DNA of 64,000 nucleotides from positions 751,501 to 815,500 of the forward strand of contig JBANDB010000019.1 in the NCBI GenBank assembly GCA_037576215.1, given 5' to 3'. Below are positions 32,100 to 44,500 of this stretch, piece by piece. Every line of letters begins with the position of its first letter. Positions within the stretch are counted from its first letter, which is position 1. Source of the stretch: Armillaria gallica. Its lineage: Eukaryota > Basidiomycota > Agaricomycetes > Agaricales > Physalacriaceae. The notes under the pieces are model-generated. The model worked only from the letters and a program-made list of their open reading frames with translations, searched no databases and was not told the DNA's origin. The position numbers and the translations under genes were made by a program.

Positions 32100-34788
32100 A
32101 AATTATAACTATGCACCTATGTGGAGGAGAGGTGAAATGGAGGCGATGGTGTGCATATATGGTAATAATTTGACTTAGTACAGTGTTATGGGGAATAAGA
32201 CAATGATATGGTGAGAGAAACAGGTGGACTTACCTTATCCTGCAACCGAAATCACATCCAAACTCCTTATTTCCTTCAACCATGGACCAAGACACTGGCT
32301 ATATACGGTTGCCTCAGGGTGGTTCCTGATCTACAGTGCCATTTCAAATGAGCTCAACACCGTCAGTGGCATCTGGGTCATAAATAAACTGGTGGCAATG
32401 GTTCCCAGTGAAGATGCTAGCGCAGCAGGGAAGGGCAACATGTCAGGCTAGGGTCATGATGGTAAAGGGAGAGTATACTAACATTAGTTACCAGTTGCTT
32501 GCAAAACCCTGCACGAAGTTCTTGACAGTCCCGGTCATGATGAATCTATACAGGCTTGAGAGCTCTCAGAGTATGCTCAGCTTTGCCCAACTGCATCCAT
32601 CAGTGTCTCTATATATCCACAGAAATCGATGGATTGATTGGTACTTGTGGGTGTCAATCCAGGCCTCTAGACTTTCAACTGGGGATGGAGGTTGAGGATG
32701 ACAGTTGTTTGGATGTGAGAACAATAAAAACACTTTCCCATGGTTGATCTCTTTGTCACACAGTCATGTCCATAGAAGCATGGTATCCTATGAACGCAGG
32801 CAGTGAGCATTTTCCATGAGCAGCAAAGGAATCTTACTCAACAAGCCATATTTTCTCCTAACAGCTGGTTATGGAACAGCCAAAGGCTCACCTCTAGTTT
32901 GGTCCATGCCATATTCATGCCCTGAATTCCTAGCCATGCAGAAGGACCTGCACACATGGTTTTCTTCATGCGCTACTGCTGAAAGATCTCAAGGCAACCC
33001 TGTCTTGGTGTTTGGCAGAGGCATCACCAAGGCCTTACAATGTTTTGCAAATGAAATCTAGTCCAACAGCTCTGAGCATTCCCACAAAAGCATCAATGAC
33101 ATGGTTGGAAGCCCTGACAAAGCTAGGGTGTTGGACATGCTTGTCCTATTCAAAGTGATGGATGTTGCATGCAGTTTCTTGCATCTGACTTGAAGCCGAC
33201 CCCACCACCCCAGCTACAATGCCATGAACCTCTCACAAGAGGAACTTGATGTAAGTCATTTTCCCATTCATATACTTTCTGCAAACATCCAAGCTGTCAA
33301 GGCATTGGAGCCTCTCCATACATGATGTCAAAGGCTCAGTCAAATTCCAAAACAGCATCTGGCTCTTCCGCCCATCAGTATTCCAGTGGAAGGAGTGCAG
33401 CTGTCTCACATGTATTCTCATCGATGGGTGGAAACTTGGGAAGAAATAACTTGGCTGCTGGACTTGCTTGGAGTTTACATAAGCTTCATTTTGTTTGTGA
33501 GTACATTCAAATTCATTGGGAATTGTTCTCATTCTAATATTTGTGTTAGCATCATGGTGTGGACCACATACCACAATGGGTGGAGGATCATAGCATGGAC
33601 CCAAGATGGACACAGTAGGTTACTTCATTTTTCAAACCATCAGTCTACTAACTTGTTTGAAGATATATTCAATGATGAACAATACTTAGACAACCTTAAA
33701 AGGGACCTCCCTCACATCAAAAAAGTCTTCATGGTCACAGTTGCTGTCGCAATCTCTCCTTTATTCATTATTATTGGTAATAGCATGTACAATACAATCA
33801 GTGTATCCCATGCCTTACAGGTAAGAAGTTCTAAAATCCTTGTCTAATACCATCACCTGACGTTTCATGCAAGATTGGAGGACGATTCTCTTCAATTGGG
33901 AAACCAGCCCTACTAGGTCATGTTGAAGGGGTACTGTGGAGGTCTATTTTCTGTGTAGTGTGCAGCTCCTGCAGTAGCGAGATTGCATTGACCTAATTTC
34001 TCGATGAAGTTCAGCCTTTGCTTTCAGTATCACCAAGGTGGGGCAACAACTCCATATTGTCAGATATGTTACAGGACAAATTGGCCATGGTGGAACAGGG
34101 ATGGTTTTTAGGGGAATGGTTTTCAGATGTCATTCTGTTGATCCAACAGGAACGTGTTCTTGGGTCTGAAGCCAGGATTGCAGCAGCAACACAAGTATGG
34201 CTGGACAAGAACAGATCACATTGGGGAGAAATCAGTAGTCATGAGAAGGTTCCCATAAAACAAGGCAGAAGAAGGTCTTGTCCTCCCCATGGAGTCTCAA
34301 GGTTGCAACCATGAAGGTGTCATAGTGTCTCCCCAGAGTGAGCAAAGAGGATCTCTATCACTGTGCTTCCAGTCATGGATGTCAACCAGTTAATGAAGAA
34401 TTCTGTACCTGACATTTTGGGGGGTTGGTCAAGTTTTCCCTTGATAGATCAGACGATTCTAGGATCTGAAGGACTTGACGACTTCCACCATGTCTCACAA
34501 AGGAAGTGGGATCATTCAGGGACAGATATAACATGGAGTGGAGCAAAGAAGGCAAAAACATATACATGTGTCTTCTATTTTCTGTGTGGAGTCGTCCTAC
34601 TGGAGGTTTGGGATCCACTGACAAATTCAAAAGTCAAGTTCACTTACTTTGCCCTGAGATTGAATGTGAGTCAACCAACCACTTTCCTGCTACACTGCCT
34701 CATCATAATTTAGTGGATAGACCGATGCAAGGTACAGAATTGGAACAATTGTTTCAATAGCCAAAGTAAAAGGGAGTCAATAATCAAG
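32100..34788. other. CpG-poor region with decayed coding fragments
   Basis: Plus-strand frames at 32224-32451, 32816-33061, 33386-33847 and 34018-34314 look partly protein-like (for example NLKRDLPHIKKVFMVTVAVA near 33700) but carry many stops and frame changes and show no motif I can name. They may be 5' parts of the JmjC-like pseudogene downstream or of a separate dead gene. Confidence 0.3.
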
Positions 34789-36180
34789 TTGATCAACTTC
34801 AAGGATGCTTTGGATGATCCTTCTAACATGCTGTCAATATTTGCAAAATCAAATATCCATCTTTTTGAAACACCTGCCTCTCCATTAGATTGGTCTTTGG
34901 CAACTCTCTCAGACATTGGTGACATTGATGAAGTTCATCATTTGGGAGATGAGTGCCATCCATTTATTATGAAAGTGTACTCTAATGCAAACTGCAGGTC
35001 ACAAATGCTTACATAAGCCTGTTATAACTGTTGACATATCTCTTCGAGACATGTACACCGAAGGCATTGAAAGAGATTGTGGTGTGGTGAATTTTATCTC
35101 CTTGTCCCATAGTGATCCTTCCAACAGCCACCCTTTTCAGTCATAAGCTTGATGTTTATCTTGTAGCTTTAAGTGCACTTAATGTTACCCTGCCAATATT
35201 TTATCTACCCATCTTTGTGCCTTTGATAAAACATCTGATGTTCCTGGGATCTCTACTGATGTGTATCCACATTCAGTGATGAGTTTCTAGTTCATTGAAA
35301 CCAAAGGGGCTGCAACCAATGTGGCCACAGACAGTTTTGGGGTCAGAATGGCCATTGAGGTGCTCTGTGGATGCCAGATATGGTACCTGTTCCAATGCTG
35401 TGACACTGGAGACAAGGACATTGCTATTAATTAGGAAGCTGAGCCTGCTGAGGATGAAGTCATCAATGATTGGGAACCTGGATTTTTCCCCGACCTGAAA
35501 TATTGGACCGCAGAGGTCATCATGCTGAAACCAGGGTCTGCTCTGTATATCATGGTGTATCCATCTTGATTGATGCTGACACAGGGGCAGGTACATACAT
35601 CCCAAGACTCACCATGCAGTTGTTGCTCTGGAAAATTCAATTATAAAAGGTCACCACTTCTACTCTACTGTCGCGCTATCAAAAGGATGGGTATTTCAGG
35701 ATATCGGTGGTCTTCCGATTGCCCACCTACAGCACATTCTGCTACACATAATGATATACTTTGGTAAGAGTGTCAAGAAAGGTACCAACAGTACGTCAAA
35801 TTCTGGAAACTCTTCAAACATAACTGACTATTTTCCAGGTGTTGACTTCCATTTTCTGAAGCTGAACAAAATGGGATTGATGAATCTCATCACACTTGGT
35901 AATTGGTAGTTCTTCCTTGATGCCTTCAATTCATGGGATTCCGAACAGAATGACGCCACAGTTTTGGAAATAAGTGCTTATCTATCCATTATACAGCATC
36001 TAGCAAAGCACCACTGTCTTCTACTCATCGAAGAGAATCAGCCTGACCTTGGCTTAATTCCCTTATCTCAAGTCAGACAGATGGCGATTTCTGATTTTGC
36101 CAGAGCTTCCACTATCCATTTTTGCCTGAGAATCATCTCATACACAAAGGCCCATGATTTCTTCACAGAGAGCTTTTAAT
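34789..36180 (+). pseudogene. JmjC-like domain protein of an expanded Agaricomycete family, decayed
   Basis: The best block starts about 35313 (TDSFGVRMAIEVLCGCQIWY) and runs through INDWEPGFFPDLKYWTAEVI to LKPGSALY. A 46-nt intron (35545-35590, GTATAT donor, GGGCAG acceptor) rebuilds LKPGSALY joined to IHPKTHHAVVALENSIIKGHHF. That layout (LKPG--LYMRP-TPHAV----SI--G-HFY) is typical of a JmjC-like family I know from Agaricomycete genomes; classical JmjC enzymes are Fe(II)/oxoglutarate dioxygenases, but activity in this family is not established. TAG at 35432-35434 interrupts the frame (CAG to TAG would explain it). Flanking frames 34789-35016 and 35964-36179 may belong to the same gene. Confidence 0.5.
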
Positions 36181-38359
36181 TCTCAGCAATGAGATGCCTG
36201 GAAAGGTATCTGAAATTTGATACCAAGGCCATCGAAGTACATAAAGTGGGAGAATTGCAGCTGACACAAAGCTTTGTGGTTTTTGACAATTCTGCCAAAA
36301 CTGGTAAGTTCACATTTTCTGCCCTCAGTTTCTTCCTCTGATCACCATGTAAACCCAGGTGAAGACATTCTTTCTAATCTCAGAAAGGCTGAATAAGGAT
36401 TCTTGGGCAATGACAATATATTCATCTATGTAGTGAAACAGACATCTTTTGGTTTTCAGGAAACTGTCACGCATTACAATCCCACAGTTTCATTTCTCAA
36501 TACTTGCCTCATCATGGTGCACTAGTTTCCCAATATTGTGCATGACAGCTTTGAAACCTGATTGGAAACCAACTGGAAACACTCAATTTTAGCATTTTTG
36601 GGCCCAGATTTTCCTAATTCCAGCACCATCATGCATTATTTGGGTCTGGTTCTATCAAGTGAAAATCAGGACTGGCACACTCTTTCAGCAGTTTCCTCTC
36701 TACATGCATATACACTATCCACTACCAAGATAACTTGGTAGGAGATTTAAGTCTCCCTTTCTCTCTCCTCTGCCATGCATTTATCTTATCAGTCAATGGT
36801 AGCATTCTTCCATCTGTCCATTATGCCAAAACACAATGCGACCAGCCTGAGGGTCCAGACTTTGAACTCTGTCACAATCTTGATATCATGTGAGCACTGT
36901 CTATTCTGGGCCCTTCCTTAGCCTGGCAAGCAGCTTTATTATATACTCACGGAACTCATATCATTTCCCCTGATGTCTCAGTCTCTGTTGTGCAGACATT
37001 TGTTAGTCCTATAATAATGCTTCCATCTATGCCTCCTACACAACCGAGCATCACTACCCTCTGGAGAAGCCGTAGCACCTTCCATAATCCTATTTCAAAG
37101 AGAATGTGAATCCGTATGGCACCTGGTCATTGCCTATTTCATGACATATGCTCTTGAATCTTGCAGGTGGCTCACACTGCCGAACTGCCCAATCAAGAGC
37201 TTAAACTGACCTGGCACATGCCCAAGGGGATGCTGAAAAGCTCAAGCAAGAACTTGAAGATATTCACACCCTGATCACATTATTTCGGTGTCCTATCAAC
37301 TCGTTTTAGGCTCTAGAGGATGGGAAGAGATGAGAAGAGGCTCTCTTATGGCTTATTGTGGGATGCAGTGACATATCCGATGATGAGGATGTGCTGTTGG
37401 AAAGGCAGCTGGTTTGTGCAAACAGGACAATTCAGCTCCTTCATGAGGAAGTCTGATTGTGTGGTGTGATGGTGGCACTGGGATGTCTCAACCCCAAAAC
37501 TGCCTTTCTGAGCTTATTCTTATCTTTCTTCTCGGCCTGACACTCTGCTCTATGATGAGGTACATGCCATTGTTTCATTCTGGGTCATTCCCTGGCATGA
37601 GTGATTTGGAGAGTGTTTGTTCCCCTGTTCATCTCGGCTGAATGCACTCAAGACTTGGGGAACTGAACCCAACTGTGGTGCAGTGAATACACCAAGGCAA
37701 TCATTAGGTGTCCGATCAGGGCCTGGATGACAGAAACCTTGTGCCATACATCGATTAACCAAATCCCCCAGATCGGTTCAAGGGGAGGCAGCTAGGTATG
37801 CTTACATTAATCAGGCTTCTTGGTCTGATTTATTTCTGTAGTCTTGTAGAAACATATGTTCACACACATGAAAGCTATATATAAAACAATGTTTTCATGG
37901 TGCTTCATCAACAGGGTTGATAGTTTCTTTGTCAGTTCTTCATGGCAGTCTCCATTCACTCAGAGGGAACTCTCCCTGCACCCTGGGTGGGCCGTGTTGA
38001 GACCGCTAAAGTAATTCCCCTTTCTGACTGTGTGTCTGCCTGGCGGTGAGTGGTATAAGTTCAGGTTGGAAGATGCATGCAAGGCATCAGTTATATGGAT
38101 TCGTTCATATGTCACCAGCGGTCTCCCAAACTGATGATATCATTGCTCACATGGTTGTCTCCTTCAGAACATTGATGCCATCAAAAATAAACTCTTGGAT
38201 GCCTGTTTGGTGCAGAAAGTCAATAAGATTGAGTTATCAGCTAAAGGATTTGAATCTGCGATCCACCAAGGGATTCTTGTAATGCATCTTTATCTGATGC
38301 TGTTGTTGCCTTCAACTGGCCAGGATCATTACAGGATCTAATTGGATGTCCTCTGTTCT
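36181..38359. other. CpG-poor region, no recognisable gene
   Basis: A plus-strand stretch near 37207-37455 looks coding in part (KLKQELEDIHTLI, then SDISDDEDVLLERQLVC), suggesting a coiled-coil-like remnant with in-frame stops. Nothing else stands out; no repeat ends were seen. Confidence 0.3.
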
Positions 38360-39109
38360 CTAGTTAATGGCATTGTTCAGCCAGATGTTACATGAGTGCA
38401 TCCTTGTCATTGCAGGTCTTAGTCTCACTTTGTCGTTAGTGTGGACCATGTTCACATATTCGAACCACCTAGGATAAAAACCAGCAGTTGTGAAATCAAT
38501 TAGCCAAAGTTGGCTGTCCTCCCCAACGATCAAATTTCACATGGCAAAGTTGACATGTGAGTATACGAGAGTCCCATCATCTGGCAATGGCCCTTTTTGC
38601 ACACACAATTGGGCAAGCGCCGCTTGGTCCATTCTGTTGTTGAACAACTGGATGAGCTCTTCTGAGGTTGAAAATGGGCCCTTGGTGGGTCTGAAGGGCC
38701 TGAAGATGCATGATGCATAGCATACTCCAGGCTCTTCGCCCTCAAGAACAGGTCCAGGAATTTGAGATCAGGGATGTGTGATGGACCTGAGCTGGTGGAT
38801 GTAGCTTTGCTGGGTGATAGCTGTATGGATTTTCTGCCAGAGCCCCATGGTGGGCTACACTTCTGCCAATGTGATCCTGGGAATGTAGTCCATGACTATG
38901 ACACTGGCATCTGGATTGATATTGAGGATGCACCAGATAGGAGGAACAGGGATGTTTGTGTGGTTGTGAATGAGATCCTGTGCTAAAGCCTCTGAAGGCC
39001 AACCTGTCGGCAACCTGGGTACCTGCTTGGCCACAACATCTGGTGTGAGCCTGGATGGGCAGCCTGACATTGTCCAGTCGTCATCTGGCACAGAGTGACA
39101 CAGATTCAA
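38360..39109 (-). pseudogene. APH-type (aminoglycoside phosphotransferase-like) kinase, dead copy
   Basis: One uninterrupted phase from 39109 to 38360 reads as a fungal APH-like kinase. The N-lobe segment (IPVPPIWCILNINPDASVIV, then MDYIPRITL) is followed by the catalytic loop SHVNFAM-stop-N and the metal-binding segment LWLIDFTTAGFYPRWFEYV. Three in-frame stops occur: TAG 38857-38855 (Trp position after LAEV), TGA 38770-38768 and TGA 38539-38537. The loop normally reads H-G-D with Asn four to five residues later; here the Asp is Asn (HVN). All four changes fit C:G to T:A. In fungi this kinase-like family is common and mostly of unknown substrate. Confidence 0.65.
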
Positions 39110-40045
39110 GACTTCATCATCTGTTTGATGGTCAACATCTGCACTCTGTCAGTATTGATCTAGGTTAGGACATTCACACTCAGGCAGGAGGTCACACACA
39201 CATGTCAATGAGGCAATTGACCCACAGGTCCAAAGCATATAAGCAGAGTGTCAATGATGGCAATGGCAGTCACATAGAAGAAAGTGAGTACGGGCTGAGG
39301 TATCATTGTGATGCATGCTTGGGGAACACGCTAGTGTACATGTATGTGCCAGCACCTCCATCTAAAAATCTAAAAATAGCTGCAGCATCTTTTAGAACTA
39401 TTAGGTAACTGGATAGATCCTTTCACTGCTATTGACAACTATTTGTTGCTTGATCTTTGGTCCCACACCTTCAGATCGCTCAGATCGGCAGTTTTTGTGC
39501 CTATGGAGGCAAGTCACTTGTGACTGGACCATTGGGTCATTGTCCATTGCAGGCATGTCTGGACATATGTCGATGTACTACCTGTGCCCGGATCCTCTTT
39601 GGCAAATACAACTTGTCATTGCCGCCTCCCTGAAGGTACATTGAAAAAATTTCAACCAATCGATTCCACAATCGTCCTTCTCTTGATGAGAATTACCCTA
39701 CTTGGCCCTAACTGGAAGTGCATGTGGGCAACTGGTTTACCCTGGTTACCTCACAAGAGAAGATGCTTGAATTGCAATGCTACTGCCAAAAGAGGTGATC
39801 ACCATGCCTCCTTTGTCTCAGTTAGCTGTGACTCTTGACATGCAGGAATTCTGGTCTGCCTTTCCATATCTTCTTCAAACTGGGCCCCAGCTCCTTCTTT
39901 TCTTGTTCAGTTTTTCACATCCTTCCCCATCATCTTTGCACCTGTCTTCCCTTTTCTTCTGTTGCCCCCTGCCTTTAGCGTAAGCCTCCTCATAAATTAA
40001 TAACTGTCTCTAACACATTCTTTTCCTGTCTCGCAAGTTCTGCCT
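39110..40045. other. No recognisable gene
   Basis: CpG-poor. Frames up to 84 codons (39584-39838) overlap each other and show no motif. The right end becomes C/T-rich just before the plus-strand frame at 40046. Confidence 0.3.
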
Positions 40046-41443
40046 ATGTCGTGCCCTACTTCTCCAACTGCTCCCCTGGTTATCTCTGCCAAACCTTTTG
40101 ACATATCTATGTTGGGATCTCCTCCTGGCCTCTCGTCAAATATCCCACCCTCAGATGCCATGAATATCAATCTACCCCCACAGTCTAAGCATGCTGTGTT
40201 GCCCTCCCTTAGTATCCCACCTACCCCAGTCCTTTCTCCACTGGCTCCTGTGGGCTCCCCTACTCAACAAGGTGCCGATACCCAGTTCAAAACTCTGGGG
40301 TGGCAGGGCCTGACTCCGAATTTTGGAAGACCATCCTCACACTGGAAACTCTGCGAGAAAAGGCTCCTACAGGGATCTCATGTACTGACAAGGATATTTT
40401 GGAGTGGGCACACCAATTCACAGCAACCTGGGTAAGTTTTCATGTCTTCCTTATTGCAGGAACATCCTCACTAGCTTTCCACACCCCAGACCAACTTTGA
40501 ACTCTTGATTTGTATAGCCAATTACTCTTTCAACAGCTGGGTGGGACTGGGAACTACCAGTGAAGCCAAAGTTTGGTTCTCCTAGCAAAGCATCCAAGAC
40601 CCCAGCTTCATCGAAAACTGTAGCTCCAAAGTCCATCCAGGAAGAGAAGGTTGGCCTGCCATCCTGGGCAAGGGGCATCCAGAACTCTATTCCACATATT
40701 TGACTGTCGAAAGATGGCAGGTGGGACCCCATAACTAGACCCACCACCCACCACCCTGAATATAGTAGTGATGTGAAATTCTATATCAGAAACACGCTTT
40801 CACGTGATGCCCGTTTGATTAGCTTCCATCACCACTCAAGCCCTCACCATTCGTCAAACTGACCACTCTTAACATCCTTAACAATATCTGATGAATTTGA
40901 AGCGCAAGGACTTTAAGGAAATTGTTCCTGGGGAGCTTCCAGTGACAAAAAAATTATGCACTGGCAATGGAACTCCTGAGGATTGCAATGTCGTTGGGTA
41001 TGCCATTTCATGATTATCTTTGAGTATACACAACTGATATACCCTGCAGCTGTGACTGTAGACAGCCCATCGAAAATGATACCCTATCACCTGCATCCAT
41101 CCAGTGGGAGTATAGCTCTCAAGAGCCCTCCCCTGAGAATGCCGATAGCAGTGACCATCCACTGATCCGCCCCACACCGTTCAACTTCCAGGACATGAAT
41201 AAAACGATTGTTGCTTCCATGAGATATATCATCGGGGCCATACATGATGGGAAGAAGAACCAAATCGCCAACCCAAGCTCTACCAAGGGTCTCTGCCAGG
41301 CAATGGTGAACATGTATAAGGTTATGGAAGGAATAGAGCAGTACGCAGACTGGTTATATTATACTCAAGTGCAGAGGAATAAGGTCTGGGAAGCTCACTG
41401 TGGTTCAAGCGAGGCAGACAATAGTGAACAGCATAAGGAATAG
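40046..41443 (+). CDS. Hypothetical protein, multi-exon, Pro/Ser-rich N-terminus
   Basis: The first part (ATG 40046) is a Pro/Ser-rich segment containing PLAPVGSPTQQGADTQFK. A coding-like block in another phase follows (DSEFWKTILTLETLREKAPT, then DILEWAHQFTATW ending at a GTAAGT donor near 40431). The last block, 41195-41443, contains MNKTIVASMRYIIGAIHDGK and ends in TAA. Donors and acceptors exist between blocks, but I could not settle one full splice pattern. The family is not recognised. It faces the minus-strand multi-copy gene, with the 3' ends about 140 bp apart. Confidence 0.3.
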
Positions 41444-41586
41444 TGCAAGGTATACAGATACGTAGGTTGATAATTTGTAGAGTAAACTAGTTTTGCATCA
41501 AGTTATCTGACACTGATAAACTACATGACATATATGAGTAGAAGTGAATATCTGAGTAATCTAGAAAAATGTAAACAGAAAGCATA

Positions 41587-44500
41587 CTATTTCTTATGTT
41601 TCTTTGATGTGTGATGAAGATTTGACACATCAGTAAGTGGACATTTCGAGGATCGTTGCAACGTAGGAGGTACCGCATCCTGAGTTGCTTCCACAAATGG
41701 CAAGCAGACAATGCTTGCATTGGTGGAATATCTCGTAGCATCCTTTGTGATGAGATGAACCTCCTCTTCGGTTATTGAAAGAGCAGCTGAGAGCGATGAA
41801 GGAAGATTGACAGGAACCTTTAAATCATCATCCCAGTGATGAGTGTGTATAGAATGGATATGCAAGAACATTGAGTATTTCCATATCGCTGGATGTTGTC
41901 CAGTATTTAAAACTGGGTTGCATAGTGTGCAATGAATAGGCACATTTGTTGATGGCTGGCAGAAGGTCAGAGTCATTGCAGCTTTGTACTGGAAGTTATG
42001 GTTCCTTGAGCATGAATATTCAATATAGTGCTTCTTCAAAAGGACTTTCATAGCAGGGTTACCACATGCTGATCTCCCACAGAATCCGCAAGCATGCTCA
42101 ATGTCGCTGATCTGTCAATATGCTCTTCAGAGTGAGTATTGGTCTGTGCAGCCAAACTGGGTTAACTCGCCACCTCTTTCACTCCTGATTTGTTGATCCC
42201 CATCAATGCGAGGAGAATATGCTTGCCTACATGACTATGAGCAAGAGAAGGATCAATGATAGCTTGGCACTGGTAGCAAGAGAGCTTTTGGCTCGTGTCA
42301 ATGGTCATTGCAGTCAGCACTTGAGTCGCCATCTCAATCACAAATGGTTTCACACCTGGAAGGTAAAATGAGTCAAAGACGGAGCTAAGAATGTACTGTA
42401 TACAATGCAGAACATACCTGATTCTGCTGTGTAGGGCACAGTTCCCTTGACTCAGCTTCGGCAAGGTGGTAAAATCAGACAATGAGAGCATCTCAAAATC
42501 TGCATGCAGGATGTTGATCAGACTCTCCTCAGCTATGTATTGAGCAGTGGGAGCTCCTTGTTTAAGAGCATGGCTTTCACTTCGCAGTCTTCAAGCTCAA
42601 TGACAGGCATGATGATCGGGTCCAGAGGCACTAGGTACTTGCCCGGTATGTGCAGTTCCTGAGATTTGCGAGATCCGTGTGTGGCACATGCTCTAGTTGT
42701 ACCCAGATTGCCCTGTCGCAATGGTGGAAATGAAACAAAGTCACTGTCCCATACCCATCTCGCTGCCCGTGCCTCTGGATCAATAGGGCAGTTGTCAACC
42801 TGGATAGGGACATATGGCGAGCTGTGAAGTGACAGCACTTGAACTGTAGCAAAGATCTCGGAGTTTGGGGCTCGGAGTTCACCCTCTGATACACAAGACA
42901 GCCAGGTTTGCTTTCTTGATAGTGACAACAAGTACCACTACCACCGAAAAGACATCCAAGGTCTGAATTGTGCATGCTGCCAAATCATGAACTTGGAGCG
43001 TGTTTTCACCAAGTGAGAGAGTGTCATCAGGCTCATGTTTTGGGTATTTAGTGTAACCACACACTCAAATAAAATGATCCTTGGAAAGCTTCATCGAGGT
43101 AAAAAGGGAGGACAAGATGGACACCTTGTGAATGGGCTTTGAATGGCCATTCTCTCCCACACACATGAGCCAATCATTGTCTACATCATGAGAGGTTTTC
43201 ACCGTCCCATCAGGGTCTGGACCATCAGCCAGGAAATCATCCAAATGGGGAGTGTCAAGGTCATCCTCATCTTTAACAGGACTGTCGGCCTCATCACCAA
43301 CTAGATTGTCATCCACAGTTACAGGCATACCAGATTCCTCGCCTCCGAGTGCTTCTTGACTATCATCAAGGTCAAGTGAACAGTCAGGATCCAGAGACAT
43401 GCCAGGGTATATGCCTTGCCCAAATGGTCTCAGAAAGTCTACGCCGTTTCCTGACAATGCCCATGCAAAGTTGAAGACAATTCCAGCTTTCTCTAGGGCT
43501 TGGCTAGCCTCCAAACAGCCAACTTTCCATGCAACAGCAAGAGTGACACTGCCTGCAGTCAGATCGCGATTGAAAAATTGTGGATTGATATGATCCACCC
43601 CTTCTTTGCCTGTGTACCAAATATGACAATGTCCACAATTCCACTCCATATGGCAGTTAAAAACCAATATAAGATCTGACCCTCCACCAAGCTCTTCACC
43701 CAGTTGCAGGGAGTCTGGGTTTGGATCGTTGGATCACCCTGTATGGACTTTGGCAAAGGTCTCTTCAAGGCAGTCTGATGCCTGCTGGTACAGGTAGAAT
43801 GGTGCTAAAGGGTCAAGGATCTGTTGTCTCCCGACTGAGAAATAGGCACTCTTGATCACACTCTCAAGATCTGAATGTAGTTGATTGGAGATGAAAGCTG
43901 TTCTGTGCACTGTGAACATGGCAAAGAGCAAATGTCCACATTTTGACAGTGCTATGAGTTGTGAAGATAGCGAGTAGTGGGGGTTTGTGAAGGGTTGAAT
44001 GTATGCATCTAAAATATGACCAAGAAGACATATTGCCCTATGCTGGTCTCGAGTGATCAGATCCATTGTGGCGATATCCAGATCATGCAGAGAGCAGATC
44101 ACAATGAGAAGCTTCATTGCATGAGGAACATTCTGATGGTCTGTCGGGTTGATGAGCACCTCAATGGATTTGATGGTCTCCCCAGGTAACAAAACCAAAA
44201 AGTGTGCTAGAATGCTGTGATTGATGACATGATGATCAATCATGATACCATCTTTGCTTCGTATCAGAGTAGCGATCCCTGCCATTTCATCAGTTACATG
44301 CAGTACTAAAATGAACAAAGTACCCACTTTTGATAGTATGCTTGGGATCGGAGGTATATGTCTCGAGATTTCTCTCACACTCCAAGTTCAGCCCAGGCAG
44401 GCCGCACAAACCCTCGTATAGGTCACAGTCTCGTTCAGGTGTGAGAGGCGCAACCATACAATGCTCATGGCAGCCTACATGAAATGTTGAATCAGCATCC

